Below, one piece after another: positions 35,701 through 45,022 of a stretch of DNA of 45,022 bases. Source of the stretch: Sporothrix humicola (lineage: Eukaryota; Ascomycota; Sordariomycetes; Ophiostomatales; Ophiostomataceae); the NCBI GenBank assembly GCA_021396245.1, contig WNYE01000153.1:1-45022 (forward strand), given 5' to 3'. Every line of letters starts with the position of its first letter. The stretch's first letter is position 1. Below the pieces are notes generated by a model, which was given only the letters and a program-made list of their open reading frames with translations, was not told where the DNA came from and searched no databases. The translations under genes were made by a program, and so were the position numbers.

Positions 35701-36714
35701 AAAACTCCAGCTCACTGCTGACCGCGTTTCGGATGTCCGACAAGCTTTTTTATCTCTCCTGAAGTCAATTTTTAGACTTAAAACAAACGTTGCACGTTTC
35801 CACCTCCTCAGCACTGGCTCTCGGGGTCTTGGGCTCTTGGAAATGTTTTGTCGCACGGCTTTCATCCCTACCACCTGTCAGATCGGTGGCTTGGCATAAT
35901 ACGCTTCTTTGGACCGTCGCATCGTCAAACTTGGGTCACCTCGTTCTTGCTTCGCTTTGCATTGTTTTTGTCTCGCTCTTTGCCGCGTTATTTTCTTTCT
36001 TTCCTCTTTTCTGATTTCGCCGCCATGCACATCCCTCGACGCCCAGAATCGATCCCCCTTGGTTCGGCTTGCCTCTTGATCGTGCGGCACACTGGTTGCG
36101 TGATCTACGACATACTCTGGCCTGTAATTGTAGTAGCAGCTGTTCCTCTTACCCCGAGCCTCATTGCTCTTTATTGAATTAATGTATTGAGGACACGCTC
36201 GTTCTATTTTGAGCTGTCCCCTCGCTCGTCCGCTCTTTTTTGCCTTGATTTTTGGGAGCTATTCATCACACAGAACTTTCCCCGCCCGCTCACCTCTCTC
36301 TTACGATCTGATCTGCTGCCGTTCATTTATTTTTCTCTCTTTTGGGTTCTTCTGGCTGTTCTCCCTCTCCCCTCAAATTTAATCTACAATTTACAGTATA
36401 CAATATACAATATACAGCAGAAAAGACATAAGACGACCCGCAGGCGAGTTAATAGCAACTTTAGCAAAAGACACGCGTCACCTGAAATAGTGCCGGCCAC
36501 CCGCTCAAGCCAGCGATTGCGTCTTTGGATCTGAATCTTGGTGAACCTACGACGAACTGGCTCGTGGTATAGATGCTGCATGCACCCCATCCATCCATTT
36601 CAATCTGTCTTCTTGGATGCTAGCCGATTGTGAGGGTTGGTGAGCTGCTTCTGTTGTTTCTCTCATTTTTTTTTTTGTTGTCCCAGTCGCTTCATTCATC
36701 GCCGGCAAATCGAG
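32788..36714. promoter_or_regulatory. right part of the second gene desert, ending in the SET gene leader
   Basis: No supported gene. The sequence is lower in G+C than the coding regions, with T-rich tracts. A short repeat of TATACAA units lies near 36395-36415. The last ~100 bases before 36715 are T-rich and would form the leader of the SET-domain gene. Confidence 0.5.
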
Positions 36715-38245
36715 ATGGCTCCAATGTGGTCATCAAAGCCCTCCCGGGCAGCAACAGCAGTCGTCACTGTGTTGTTGGCAATAGGCCCGTTGGGAGCTGT
36801 TGCACACGAGTCCATATCGAACCAGGTCTCCCTGGGCATCTGCCGAAAAGCATCGCCAGGGCTGGAGTTTGCTGTGTGTGCCCAGAGCGGTGGCCGGGCA
36901 GCTCCGTTTGTTTCTACAGACAGCGCCGCCAGCAGCAGTATCTGGGCGCGTACGACACCATGCTACCAGAATAGCACCGACAACACCGAGTTCTGCGTGT
37001 ACACGAGCGAAACCTTTGCGGAGAACCACGGCATCACAATCATGACGTCGCCCGAACGGGCAGCCAAGTTTGCCCAGCTGCCGGCGTTTGTGGACCCCGA
37101 GACCGTCCGTGGCGTCAATCGCGACATTGTGTACGAGAGCGAGCATGGCCGTCGCAGCGACCAACCGCCGCTGAACTATCGTGTCGAGGCGATGCCGGGC
37201 AAGGGCTATGGCGTTGTGGCGACAAAGCATCTGAGACGGGGCGATTTGATTATGAGCACGACGGCGTCGGTGGTGATTGACTATGCGCTGTTTGAGTCGA
37301 TCCCCGACAAAGAAGTCGTGCGCATGCAGACGGTGGCTGTCGACAGCCTGCCGCCGATGCACCATGCGCGGTTCATGAACTTGTCGACGCACGACGCGAC
37401 CGAAGGTCACGAGCAGATTGTGACCAAGATTCTGGCGACGAACGCCTTTGATATCGAGACGGGCAACGACGACGAGTATGGCTACTTTGTCGTCTTTCCA
37501 GAGAGTGAGTGGCGGTGATGCAAGATAGGCGCCGACGGTCATGATGGTATTTGCTGACGCATCTCTCTCCTTTTCAGTCTCTCGGTTGAATCACGATTGT
37601 CGCCCCAATGCCGACTACCACTTTGACCACGACACACTAACGCAGCACATCCACGCTGTGCGGCCCATTGACGCCGGTGAAGAGATAACTGTGTCGTATA
37701 TGGAGTACGTTCCCTTTCTGTCAACGTTCTGGTATTGTTTTCTTTCACTAACCTCGTCTAGTCTCATCAAGCCGAGAAAGCAACGCCTTGACAAGCTCAA
37801 GCACACGTGGGGTTTCGAGTGCAGCTGCTCGCTGTGTACACAAAACCGGCCCATGACCAAGGCCTCGGACGCGCGCATTGCCCAGATCCGCGATCTTCGC
37901 AACGAGTTCCGCGACTACACGATCGAGTCGCGCGCCACGCCCGAAATGGCCGAGCTGTTTATCAGCCTATACGAGCAGGAGCGCCTCGATGCGATGCTCT
38001 ACGAGGCATACTCGTACGCGGCCATTGAGTACAACGGCGCTGGCGAGCCGTGGCTGGCCACAAAATACGCGCGGCTGGCGATCGAGGCCGGTCTGATGAG
38101 CGTCGGGACGCACGACGAGGATGTGGTCGAGATGCGGCAGCTGGCGGCGGATCCGTGGAAACACTGGAGCTGGATGCTGCGCAAGAGCCGGCGGATGCAA
38201 TGGGGCAAGAGGGAGAAGGCGAGCAACAAGGAGAAGACGGACTAG
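36715..38245 (+). CDS. SET-domain protein with N-terminal signal peptide
   Basis: Exons 36715-37504, 37578-37704 and 37762-38245 encode 466 residues; introns of 73 and 57 bp have GTGAGT and GTACGT donors. The ATG at 36715 is the first in frame. Residues 1 to about 31 have a basic start and a hydrophobic core (ATAVVTVLLAIGPLGAVA), a signal peptide or anchor. A Cys-containing N-terminal region precedes the SET fold: GKGYG at 162-166, where S-adenosylmethionine-binding SET proteins carry GxG; NHDCRPN at 268-274; GEEITVSY with the catalytic-type Tyr304; then a post-SET-like CSCSLC after the second intron. Homologues are protein lysine methyltransferases of the SMYD/SET5-like group. No MYND finger is visible. 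The substrate is unknown, and the secretory signal makes a histone role doubtful. A Lys-rich tail ends the protein. Confidence 0.88.
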
Positions 38246-39024
38246 GGCGAGATGTGTATCGAGGACGAAAAGGGGGATCGAGATGGTCAAAAGACGGGGA
38301 GGGAACTGTATCATAAGACGACGAGATTCGAGACTGTACAAATTTGGCCGTATATTTTAAACAATCCAACAATCCACGATCCCAAAGGCTTGGTGCCACC
38401 CTTTGCCGATGTCTTGGCGATCGTTAGTTTTCTAGAAAACAAGAAGAAAAGAGAATGGAAAAGCAAATTTAGACACGCAGAAAGGCCAGGTCCAGGCCCC
38501 TGTCACACAGCGCCCCATCGCGCCTTCTGCCTTCTTGCACTGTGCCGCTCTGCGGCTTTTGCGGGGCGCTGTCCCAGTGCGGGGTCGGTCAATCGCGCCT
38601 GCCTTGTCTTCTGGCACATCGCTGGTCAATGACGAACGAGCTAGCGATGTTTGAAGAAGGCAAGAAGGGAGGGGTCCGAAGCTAATGAGCCAATATTAGG
38701 TGTGTTGGTCTGTCTGATCTGTCTGGTCTGTTTGGTCTGTTTGGACTGGACCTGCCTGCTTCTGGGAATCCTGCAGGGCGTGCCTTGGAAACTGGCCGCA
38801 GCAAGGAAGGTGCTAAGAAGAAGTGGGCACCGACACAGATAATACGATACAGGCTGCTCTTTCCTCTCTACTTTGCTCCTTCACCCTTTGCTGTTTGTCA
38901 ACTCTCTCAACAAATCTCGCCTTCTTTCTCCCTCTTTTGTCTTTTCAATTTTCCAACATCTACGTCGCAAACAACATCATCCCCATCTTGATCCCCATCT
39001 CGACCACCACTCCTTGCCTCTTCT
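38246..39024. promoter_or_regulatory. intergenic: SET gene 3' flank and YBP-like promoter
   Basis: No gene seen. A TCTGTCTGGT-like imperfect tandem run lies at 38708-38750. From about 38860 to 39024 the strand is C/T-rich, a typical leader for the next gene. Confidence 0.55.
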
Positions 39025-41206
39025 ATGGCAGATTCGACTGCAACAGCTTCGGCACCGGCCGCAGCGCCGTCCGATGCGACCGCCTATGGATCCATTGAAG
39101 AAGCCCTTCTCCAAGGCCGGCCGCCAGCAACTGATCGCTTCACTTACTTGACTCTCATCGAAGAGAATTTGTCGCCCGACGTGCTGCCCACGCTGCATAC
39201 CGTCCTGCAGGATGCCCCGCTGACCCAGGAGCTCGGCTGGGACCTGGTCGATATGCTGGTGCCGCTGCTCCCTGCTTCTGAAGCATGTCTTGATGACGTT
39301 GCGCGTCTGGGAAACCCCCGAGAAGTTATCCTAAAAGTGCTCGAGGTACTGGAGCGACTTACACCTCCTAGTAGCTACAACCGTGGCGGCAACGACGCGA
39401 GCGACTTTGACGAGGCGGACGTCGACCAAGACCCAGAGGAGGGCCAAGGCCAAGGAGATGGGAAACCACAGGTCTCAGAGGCGACAACACAAGCGTTTGT
39501 GGCTCTCCTGGGCATGCTGGCCATCTTGCACCGCCGCCTCAAGACAAAATACCCGTCCCGGTTCCTCGAGACGACCCTCCGCACGATTCTTGGCGCCTAC
39601 CAGCCAAAGAGCCCCGCCATGACGACCGCTGTAATGGGCCTTGTGCGGTCACTCGCCGCTCGCCGCCGGCCGGCACCTCCCATTCGTCGCTCCGACTCAC
39701 AGCTCAGTGAGATGGCTTTGGCCAAGTCTACGTCTGCCACAACTTCGGCCACACAGGCTGCGGCCGACGCCGAAACTGCAGCGAAACAGGCCAGCCGAAG
39801 CGCTATTGGCAAGGTTGGCGCCGACTACGATCGATCGGACGATGCGGCCGCAAGCGTGCCGGACCCAGAAGCCGAGGATCAAGTGGCGCCGTCTGAAGGT
39901 GCTATCCAGCAGAAGCTGCTGCAATCGTTTGTCACTTGCATTCTCGATGCCTACGTCAATGCCAACGACGTCACATGGGCGCAGCGCCTTATTGAGTCCT
40001 ACTACCCAAAACGCAATGTACCCGGCCGGTCAACAGAGCTTCTTGACTTTCGGGAGGATCCCAGCAAGATCGCACGAGATGCATCAGTCAGCCAGCTTGT
40101 GGTATGTTTCCCTGTTTATTATGGTTGTATTCCCTTGCGCAATGTACATTGCTAACACAATATAGGCCCTTGCATTGGATCTGGGACTCAAGTACTCGGA
40201 CGCTCTTGTCGCGAGCGTCTCCATGGGACCCGTGAAGCGAAACCCGTTTGTCGGCCTGGATATATCAGAGGGTGGCCTTGAGGAAATTGCACTGTCGACA
40301 GGCGGTGTTGTTTGCCTGCTGGCCTACTGGGTCTTTGCATCGGATGTTTTTCATAGCGATGCCTCCGTGCCCAACCTGCGCGCATTCCCCGACCACTACG
40401 CCATCCTCGAGACATTTTTCGACGACAACGCCGCCGCTCAGATTGCCCAGACGCCCGGTACCACCGAAGCCCTTGTCACCATTGGCCTGTGGCTCGACCA
40501 CCACAAGCTGTACAGCAACACCGACGCCAACGGCAACGACGCGTACTCGTCTGACGATTTCATGCCCTACCACCACCTGCTGACGCTGTGCTCTGTCTTC
40601 CACCCAACGCTGGCCGTACGCAACGCGGCCACGACGCTCGCCGGCTCGGTTCTGCATGCTAACCCCGACGCCGAGGACCGCCTCAAGATCTTGCAGGACC
40701 TGCTCGAGAACTGCATGTTTGCCTCGCTCAAGGCGGTTGCCGTGACGTGGCTGCGCGAGGAGATTGTGGCCGCGACGGCGGACACGGCAGGCGACAAGAG
40801 TCTGTTTGGCGGGCCCGATGCCGTCGAACAACTGCAGTACACAATCTTCCCCGACCTGCAGTCTCTGGCGGCGGCAGCCAGCTCTGACGACTCGGCTGCG
40901 TCGTCGACACTCGTCGAGTACTGGATGCAGAACTCGCCCTTCTTGTTGCAGGCGGCTAACTTTGCCTACTTCCTGTTCTGCTCCGACACGCTCAAGGCGA
41001 CGGTTGTGCCGCCCGGTATGGGCCCGGCCATTGAGCAGCGATATGTCGAGCCACTGTTGCAGGCGGCCAAAAAACTGCGCAGTCTGGCGGGCGATGACGA
41101 TGGAAAGGATGGCCATAGTCACAGCCACGAAGGCGGCGGCCTGGAGCATGTCGTGCTCGATCTCGATGTGCTTACCAGCCGTCTGAGCAGTATAAACTTT
41201 TTGTGA
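39025..41206 (+). CDS. YAP1-binding / ALF4 / glomulin family protein (Kinetochor_Ybp2-type)
   Basis: Exons 39025-40101 and 40166-41206, separated by a 64 bp phase-0 intron with a GCTAAC branch point, encode 705 residues. The start follows a C/T-rich leader (TTCTATGGCA). The protein is mostly helical: an N-terminal block (IEEALLQGRPPATDRFTYL...) followed by an acidic/Gln-rich loop (about 125-150), a helical block with ALLGMLAILHRRLKTKYPSRF, an Ala/Ser linker, and a long C-terminal helical repeat region (NPFVGLDISEGGLEEIALSTGG...). This order matches fungal members of the YAP-binding/ALF4/glomulin family. In yeast Ybp1 assists oxidative activation of Yap1, and Ybp2 acts at kinetochores; which role applies here is unknown. 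Near the C-terminus a GHSHSHEGG motif could bind metal but may be incidental. Assignment is from overall resemblance, without a search. Confidence 0.75.
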
Positions 41207-43310
41207 GGCGTGATGATGGATCTTTTTCGTCTCTTTTCTTTTCTTTTTTCCTTCTTTTCCATTCTGCATTTGTCATGGGTACCTGGAAACAAATGAGGGT
41301 GGATAGCGTGGTTCGAACGAATATACGAAACGGGATTTTGAGAGAATTGTACGATTAGAATAGGAAGTTTTTGAATTTATTATCGTATGTTTTCCCGTGG
41401 CATTATCTCAAACAGTGACAGCTTTGACAGCTCTGACAGTTTTTCGCCGCATTTGAGCTGTCTCCTTACGTCATTGCAGCTCTTGACAGGGTATGTTTTC
41501 CTAATTTGGACAACGGTAGGCTGGTAAAGCGCAGGAGCCAAATGCCTGCAATTAATGATTAGTTATCATTCTGCATGCTGCTTTTATTGAATCCTGTGCC
41601 GTTTGCCGTCCATTTCGTGAGTTTGGCAGCCTCGCTTTGTAAGAGAGAACAGCGAATGTGTTTGTAAGATGGCAGCCTCTTCATTTTTGTATCATCTTTG
41701 TCGTTCAATTAAGGTCTGCGACTGTATGTTGTGACCAGGATAAAGTAAACACGCTGAAAGATGGAGTATCTAGGCCTGTATTTTGCGCAATAGGGCACTT
41801 ATACCATAATTAGCGCGCTAACAACATCGACCATACTAATCAATAAATCAGACTGCAGACTCATTCTTCTTTCCACACGTTTTGTTTGTCATCGTATACT
41901 TACATTGCCATTTGTTTATTGTGAATATTATTTTCGTAAAATAAACGAACAAAAAAATACTAGATAGTGCCGCCAACATCATCAATATGGCACATTTTGG
42001 GCTTGCATCTCCAACCTCGCCTTCACAGTCTTTCTTCGTTGCCGATCAAAGCGGAATCTAAAAATCTCACGGCCTCGTACTCCTCTCTCCTGTCCCGTAG
42101 TCCATCGGTGAGAATGTTAAACTGTGTATGTCGTATATCGTGTTAAGTATCAAAAATAAATAAAAGTGCTGGGCACAAAAAGGATGCACGATAACGACGA
42201 CGACAATGTTGGCGAGAATAAAATATATCACGGCATATTGAACCCGAGAAAAAGGGCGACAAAAGGTTGCCGCACTTGGAGTTTTTGAGTGACACCGCGC
42301 AAAGCAAATGTCGTAGTGGTGGTCGGGTAAACACCAAGCGCGAGACGCTCCGAGGACTTGTCCGGCCCAGAAGCGGCACAATCACCCACAACCACCCCTC
42401 ATCTCACCTCTTTTTTTTTTCTCTCTTTTTCTCTTTTCCAACGGCCGCGTTCGGTCTTTGCAAAGCCTGCCATTATTCCATTTTCGCGTGGTTACGACTG
42501 CTGCTGCGATCGGCCTCCTTTGTTTCTGTTTCTGGTGGTTATCGTAGGTTTTGGTGTTTCGCGTGATCGCATTTCTAAGCATTTCCCCAGAATAGCCACC
42601 CACGATTCGTGAATTTCGAGCCCCATCCAATATCTGGCGCATCGCATGGCCTTTCCTGTTTGGCTGTATGGTGTCAGCTTGAATGCTGTATGCACCTGCA
42701 TCCCTATTAGTAAAGCGCATTTCTTTTCTTTTCGTTTGTTTGCGCCTTTACCTGTTCGGTAGCTGCCGAAAGAAAATTATTACGGCGTAGATTGAGCGTC
42801 CTCTATTTCTCTGTAAAGGGGCCAGAGTGCCATCAGACCTCGGACATCGGTGATCACTCTTCTTATTCGTTGCCATTCCGTTCCCGAGCTCCGTTTGGCA
42901 TTTTCAGTTTCCAGAGCCCCCTTCTCTTTGTTTCTGTTGTTTCCCTTACTTCTTTTTGACTTTCTTCTCGCTCATTTCAAAGCAATTTTCATTTGTATTC
43001 GCCTTTTACTCCTTGATATTTTTCATAAAAGCCCGGAACGTCATTTGCCATTGCAAAAGTCCGTTGCTAGGCAGCATGATTTAACAAAGTTTTCCATACA
43101 AAAGGACGATCTCACCCCTCACCGCGACAAACTCTCACCACAACCCATCTTACAACCCTCTCAGCATATCACGATTTGCCATCCGACTCGACATCTCGAC
43201 CCCGGGTTATTTTACTGCATCATCGACCTGCTTACTAGAACTGGATTATACCCACGCCCAGCGTCAACATAAATACTCATTAGGCTCGCAAGAGTATAAG
43301 CAAAGACGCC
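41207..43310. promoter_or_regulatory. intergenic: YBP-like 3' flank and transporter promoter
   Basis: No gene supported. The left half is A+T-rich. The right half has T-rich and C/T-rich stretches (42405-42440, 42880-43010) that fit the promoter and leader of the transporter gene. A minus-strand frame at 42381-42067 has no recognisable domain. Confidence 0.5.
41416..41489 (+). repeat. TGACAG short tandem cluster
   Basis: TGACAG occurs at 41416, 41425 and 41434 with an exact 9-base period, and again at 41484, about 210-280 bases after the YBP-like stop. It may lie in the 3' UTR. TALE-type homeodomains recognise TGACAG; any function is inference. Confidence 0.5.
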
Positions 43311-44813
43311 ATGACGTCCTCTAGCTCAGAAACAGATGTGAAGGAGACACGACAATGGGGCAATGGACACAGCAGCGCCGACCCGGAAAAGTCAGGAGAC
43401 ACACCGTCGTACTCAAACGAAGATGATGGAGAAGAACCAACAGTCACACAGACCGAGCCGGCGGACTTGGCAACTGCACCGGCGCCGGCACAATCCGAAG
43501 CGCCGACCACAGCGCCAACAGCACCAAAAGCTTCCTTTACAAGCGGCATCCCCGATGGCGGCATCCGCGCCTGGTTGCAGGTACTTGGGTCTTGGGTGGT
43601 CATGGTCGAGACATTCGGCCTTGTCAACACATTTGGCGTCTACCAGACATTTTACGAGACCAACCTGCTCGTCGGCAAAAAGGGCGGCTCGGCGACAGAC
43701 ATTGCATGGATTGGTTCCCTGCAGGCCTCACTTCTCTTGCTCGTCGGTGTCATTGCCGGTCCGCTGTATGATGCCGGCTACTTCACACACCTGATCACGT
43801 CTGGTTTATTCTTGATCGTCTTTGGCCAGTTCATGACGTCCCTGTGCACCGAGTACTGGCAAATTGTCCTGGCGCAGGGCCTTGCCATCGGTATCGGCAT
43901 GGGCCTGTCCTTTACGCCGTCAAACGCCATCCTGTCGCAGTACTTCTTGAAAAAGCGCACCCTCGCTATTGGCATTGCGTCGTCTGGCAGTCCTCTCGCC
44001 GGCATCGTGTTCCCCATCCTCTTCTCGCGTGTTCAGCCGCACCTTGGCTTTGGTTGGGCCACGCGCATCATCGCCTTCATCTTGCTGGCTCTCGCCGTCG
44101 TGCCCGTCGTCTTTATGCGTCCGCGCATCGCCCCCAGCAAAATCCGCCGCGCCCTCTTCGACAGGTCTGCTTTCAAGGAGCTGCCGTTTATCGCCATGGT
44201 CGTCGGCAACTGCCTGGTGTTCATGTCCGTGTATGTGCCCTTCTTCTTCATCCAGCTCTTTGGCGAGCGCCGCGGCATCGCCAACGCCAGCTTTAGCCCC
44301 TTTTATCTCGTCACCGTCATGAACGTCGGCAGCGTCTTTGGCCGTATCCTGCCCAACGCCATCGCCCAGCGCTACGGCAGCATCAATCTGATTCTCGTCT
44401 GCATGGCCGTCAGCTCCATCCTGCTCTTTGGCTGGATGGGTATTGCGTCCCAGTCGGCCGGTGCCACCGCCACCAACGGCCAAGGCAGCACCTATCTGGC
44501 CGGCACGATCGTCTTTGCGATCTTGTATGGTCTGTTCTCGGGCGGCATTGTGAGTCTCATTGCCAGCGTCATCATGGGCCTCACCAAGGATCTGAGCCGT
44601 GTCGGCACGCGCATGGGCATGACGTTTGTCGCCACGGGCACCTTCACGCTGATCGGCCCGCCCATTGCCGGCTCGATTCTCGGCGACGGCTTCTCCAACA
44701 CAAAATGGCTGGGCACGATCGGCTTTGCCGCCACCAGCGTCACGCTCGGCACCGTCTCGTTTGTTGTGACGCGCTACGGTGTCTGGCGGGAGAACAAGAA
44801 GATTGTTGCATGA
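43311..44813 (+). CDS. MFS transporter, monocarboxylate-transporter-like (MCT/MCH family)
   Basis: A single exon encodes 500 residues. Residues 1 to about 78 are hydrophilic, rich in Ser, Thr, Glu and Pro, and probably cytosolic. The family signature PDGGIRAWL begins at Pro81, with Asp82 leading the first membrane helix, followed by GSWVVMVETFGLVNTFGVYQTFY. About 12 hydrophobic helices can be read, with a short charged loop in the middle (RIAPSKIRRALFDRSAFKE) that separates the two six-helix halves. The family imports monocarboxylates or, for Mch5, riboflavin across the plasma membrane; the substrate here cannot be told. The absence of introns contrasts with the other genes of the window. The start at 43311 (GCCATGACG) is the first ATG of the frame. 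Confidence 0.92.
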   Translation: MTSSSSETDVKETRQWGNGHSSADPEKSGDTPSYSNEDDGEEPTVTQTEPADLATAPAPAQSEAPTTAPTAPKASFTSGIPDGGIRAWLQVLGSWVVMVETFGLVNTFGVYQTFYETNLLVGKKGGSATDIAWIGSLQASLLLLVGVIAGPLYDAGYFTHLITSGLFLIVFGQFMTSLCTEYWQIVLAQGLAIGIGMGLSFTPSNAILSQYFLKKRTLAIGIASSGSPLAGIVFPILFSRVQPHLGFGWATRIIAFILLALAVVPVVFMRPRIAPSKIRRALFDRSAFKELPFIAMVVGNCLVFMSVYVPFFFIQLFGERRGIANASFSPFYLVTVMNVGSVFGRILPNAIAQRYGSINLILVCMAVSSILLFGWMGIASQSAGATATNGQGSTYLAGTIVFAILYGLFSGGIVSLIASVIMGLTKDLSRVGTRMGMTFVATGTFTLIGPPIAGSILGDGFSNTKWLGTIGFAATSVTLGTVSFVVTRYGVWRENKKIVA

Positions 44814-45022
44814 GTTCTGTGTGAAGGAAGTGAAAGGGGGTGAGTCGACCGATATCTCGAGGCCGGGGATATGTTTGTTAACATTCAAGCCGGTCGAGAA
44901 CTCGGCAGAGGTTTCGCTGTGAATAATATTAAAAGGGGGGGGGGGGGGGGGGGGTAGCGAGACACAAGGTGTAGGAATGGTAGAATATCGAGGCTGCGTG
45001 GGGTTGGGTTGTTTATTTGGAT
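44814..45022. other. 3' flank of the transporter gene
   Basis: No gene seen before the window ends. It contains the poly-G run described separately. Confidence 0.5.
44935..44954 (+). repeat. homopolymer run of 20 G
   Basis: Twenty consecutive G follow AATATTAAAA, about 120 bases after the transporter stop. The length is prone to sequencing and assembly error. On the sense strand it could form a G-quadruplex in the 3' UTR. Confidence 0.9.

Noticed and set aside
41311..41325. GGTTCGAAC resembling a tRNA B box
   Set aside because: No A box lies at the right distance upstream and no cloverleaf arms pair around it.

Overview
The window is nuclear DNA from a filamentous ascomycete (Pezizomycotina), most likely a Sordariomycete. 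The evidence is short GT-AG introns (57-133 bp) with CTAAC/CTGAC branch points, GC-rich third codon positions, pyrimidine-rich leaders before start codons, gene families typical of filamentous fungi, and a repeat at the left edge mutated in the RIP (repeat-induced point mutation) pattern. No tRNA, rRNA or CRISPR array was seen. Species cannot be fixed from the sequence.

Layout: 1-650 is a RIP-degraded repeat. 3141-4785 (+) is a GPI-anchored yapsin-type aspartic protease. 5580-8317 (+) is mitochondrial elongation factor G (MEF1). 12804-8970 (-) is a C2H2 zinc-finger regulator, probably with a tiny first coding exon and a ~1.84 kb first intron. 12805-20359 is a 7.5 kb divergent gap without a credible gene. 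20360-22121 (+) is a Medusa (MedA/Ren1/ACR1)-like developmental regulator. 26077-22874 (-) is a glutamine-rich Zn2Cys6 regulator with an unusually internal zinc cluster. 26078-36714 is a 10.6 kb divergent gap holding E-box palindromes, a microsatellite and one tentative small two-exon gene (32162-32787). 36715-38245 (+) is a SET-domain protein with a signal peptide. 39025-41206 (+) is a YAP1-binding/ALF4/glomulin-family protein. 43311-44813 (+) is an intronless MCT-type MFS transporter, followed by a 20-base G run.

Only eight confident genes occupy 45 kb. The three central transcription regulators and the SET gene flank two very large head-to-head intergenic regions, about 18 kb together. That is the organisation expected of developmental regulators with long promoters and long 5' leaders. 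The remaining genes (protease, MEF1, YBP-like, transporter) are ordinary housekeeping or accessory genes with 0.6-2.5 kb spacers.

The most rewarding observations are the predicted micro-exon plus giant intron of the C2H2 gene, the candidate small Cys-rich protein gene hidden in the second desert, the secretory signal on a SET protein, and the RIP-marked repeat edge. All functional calls rest on motifs read by eye; no database search was run.
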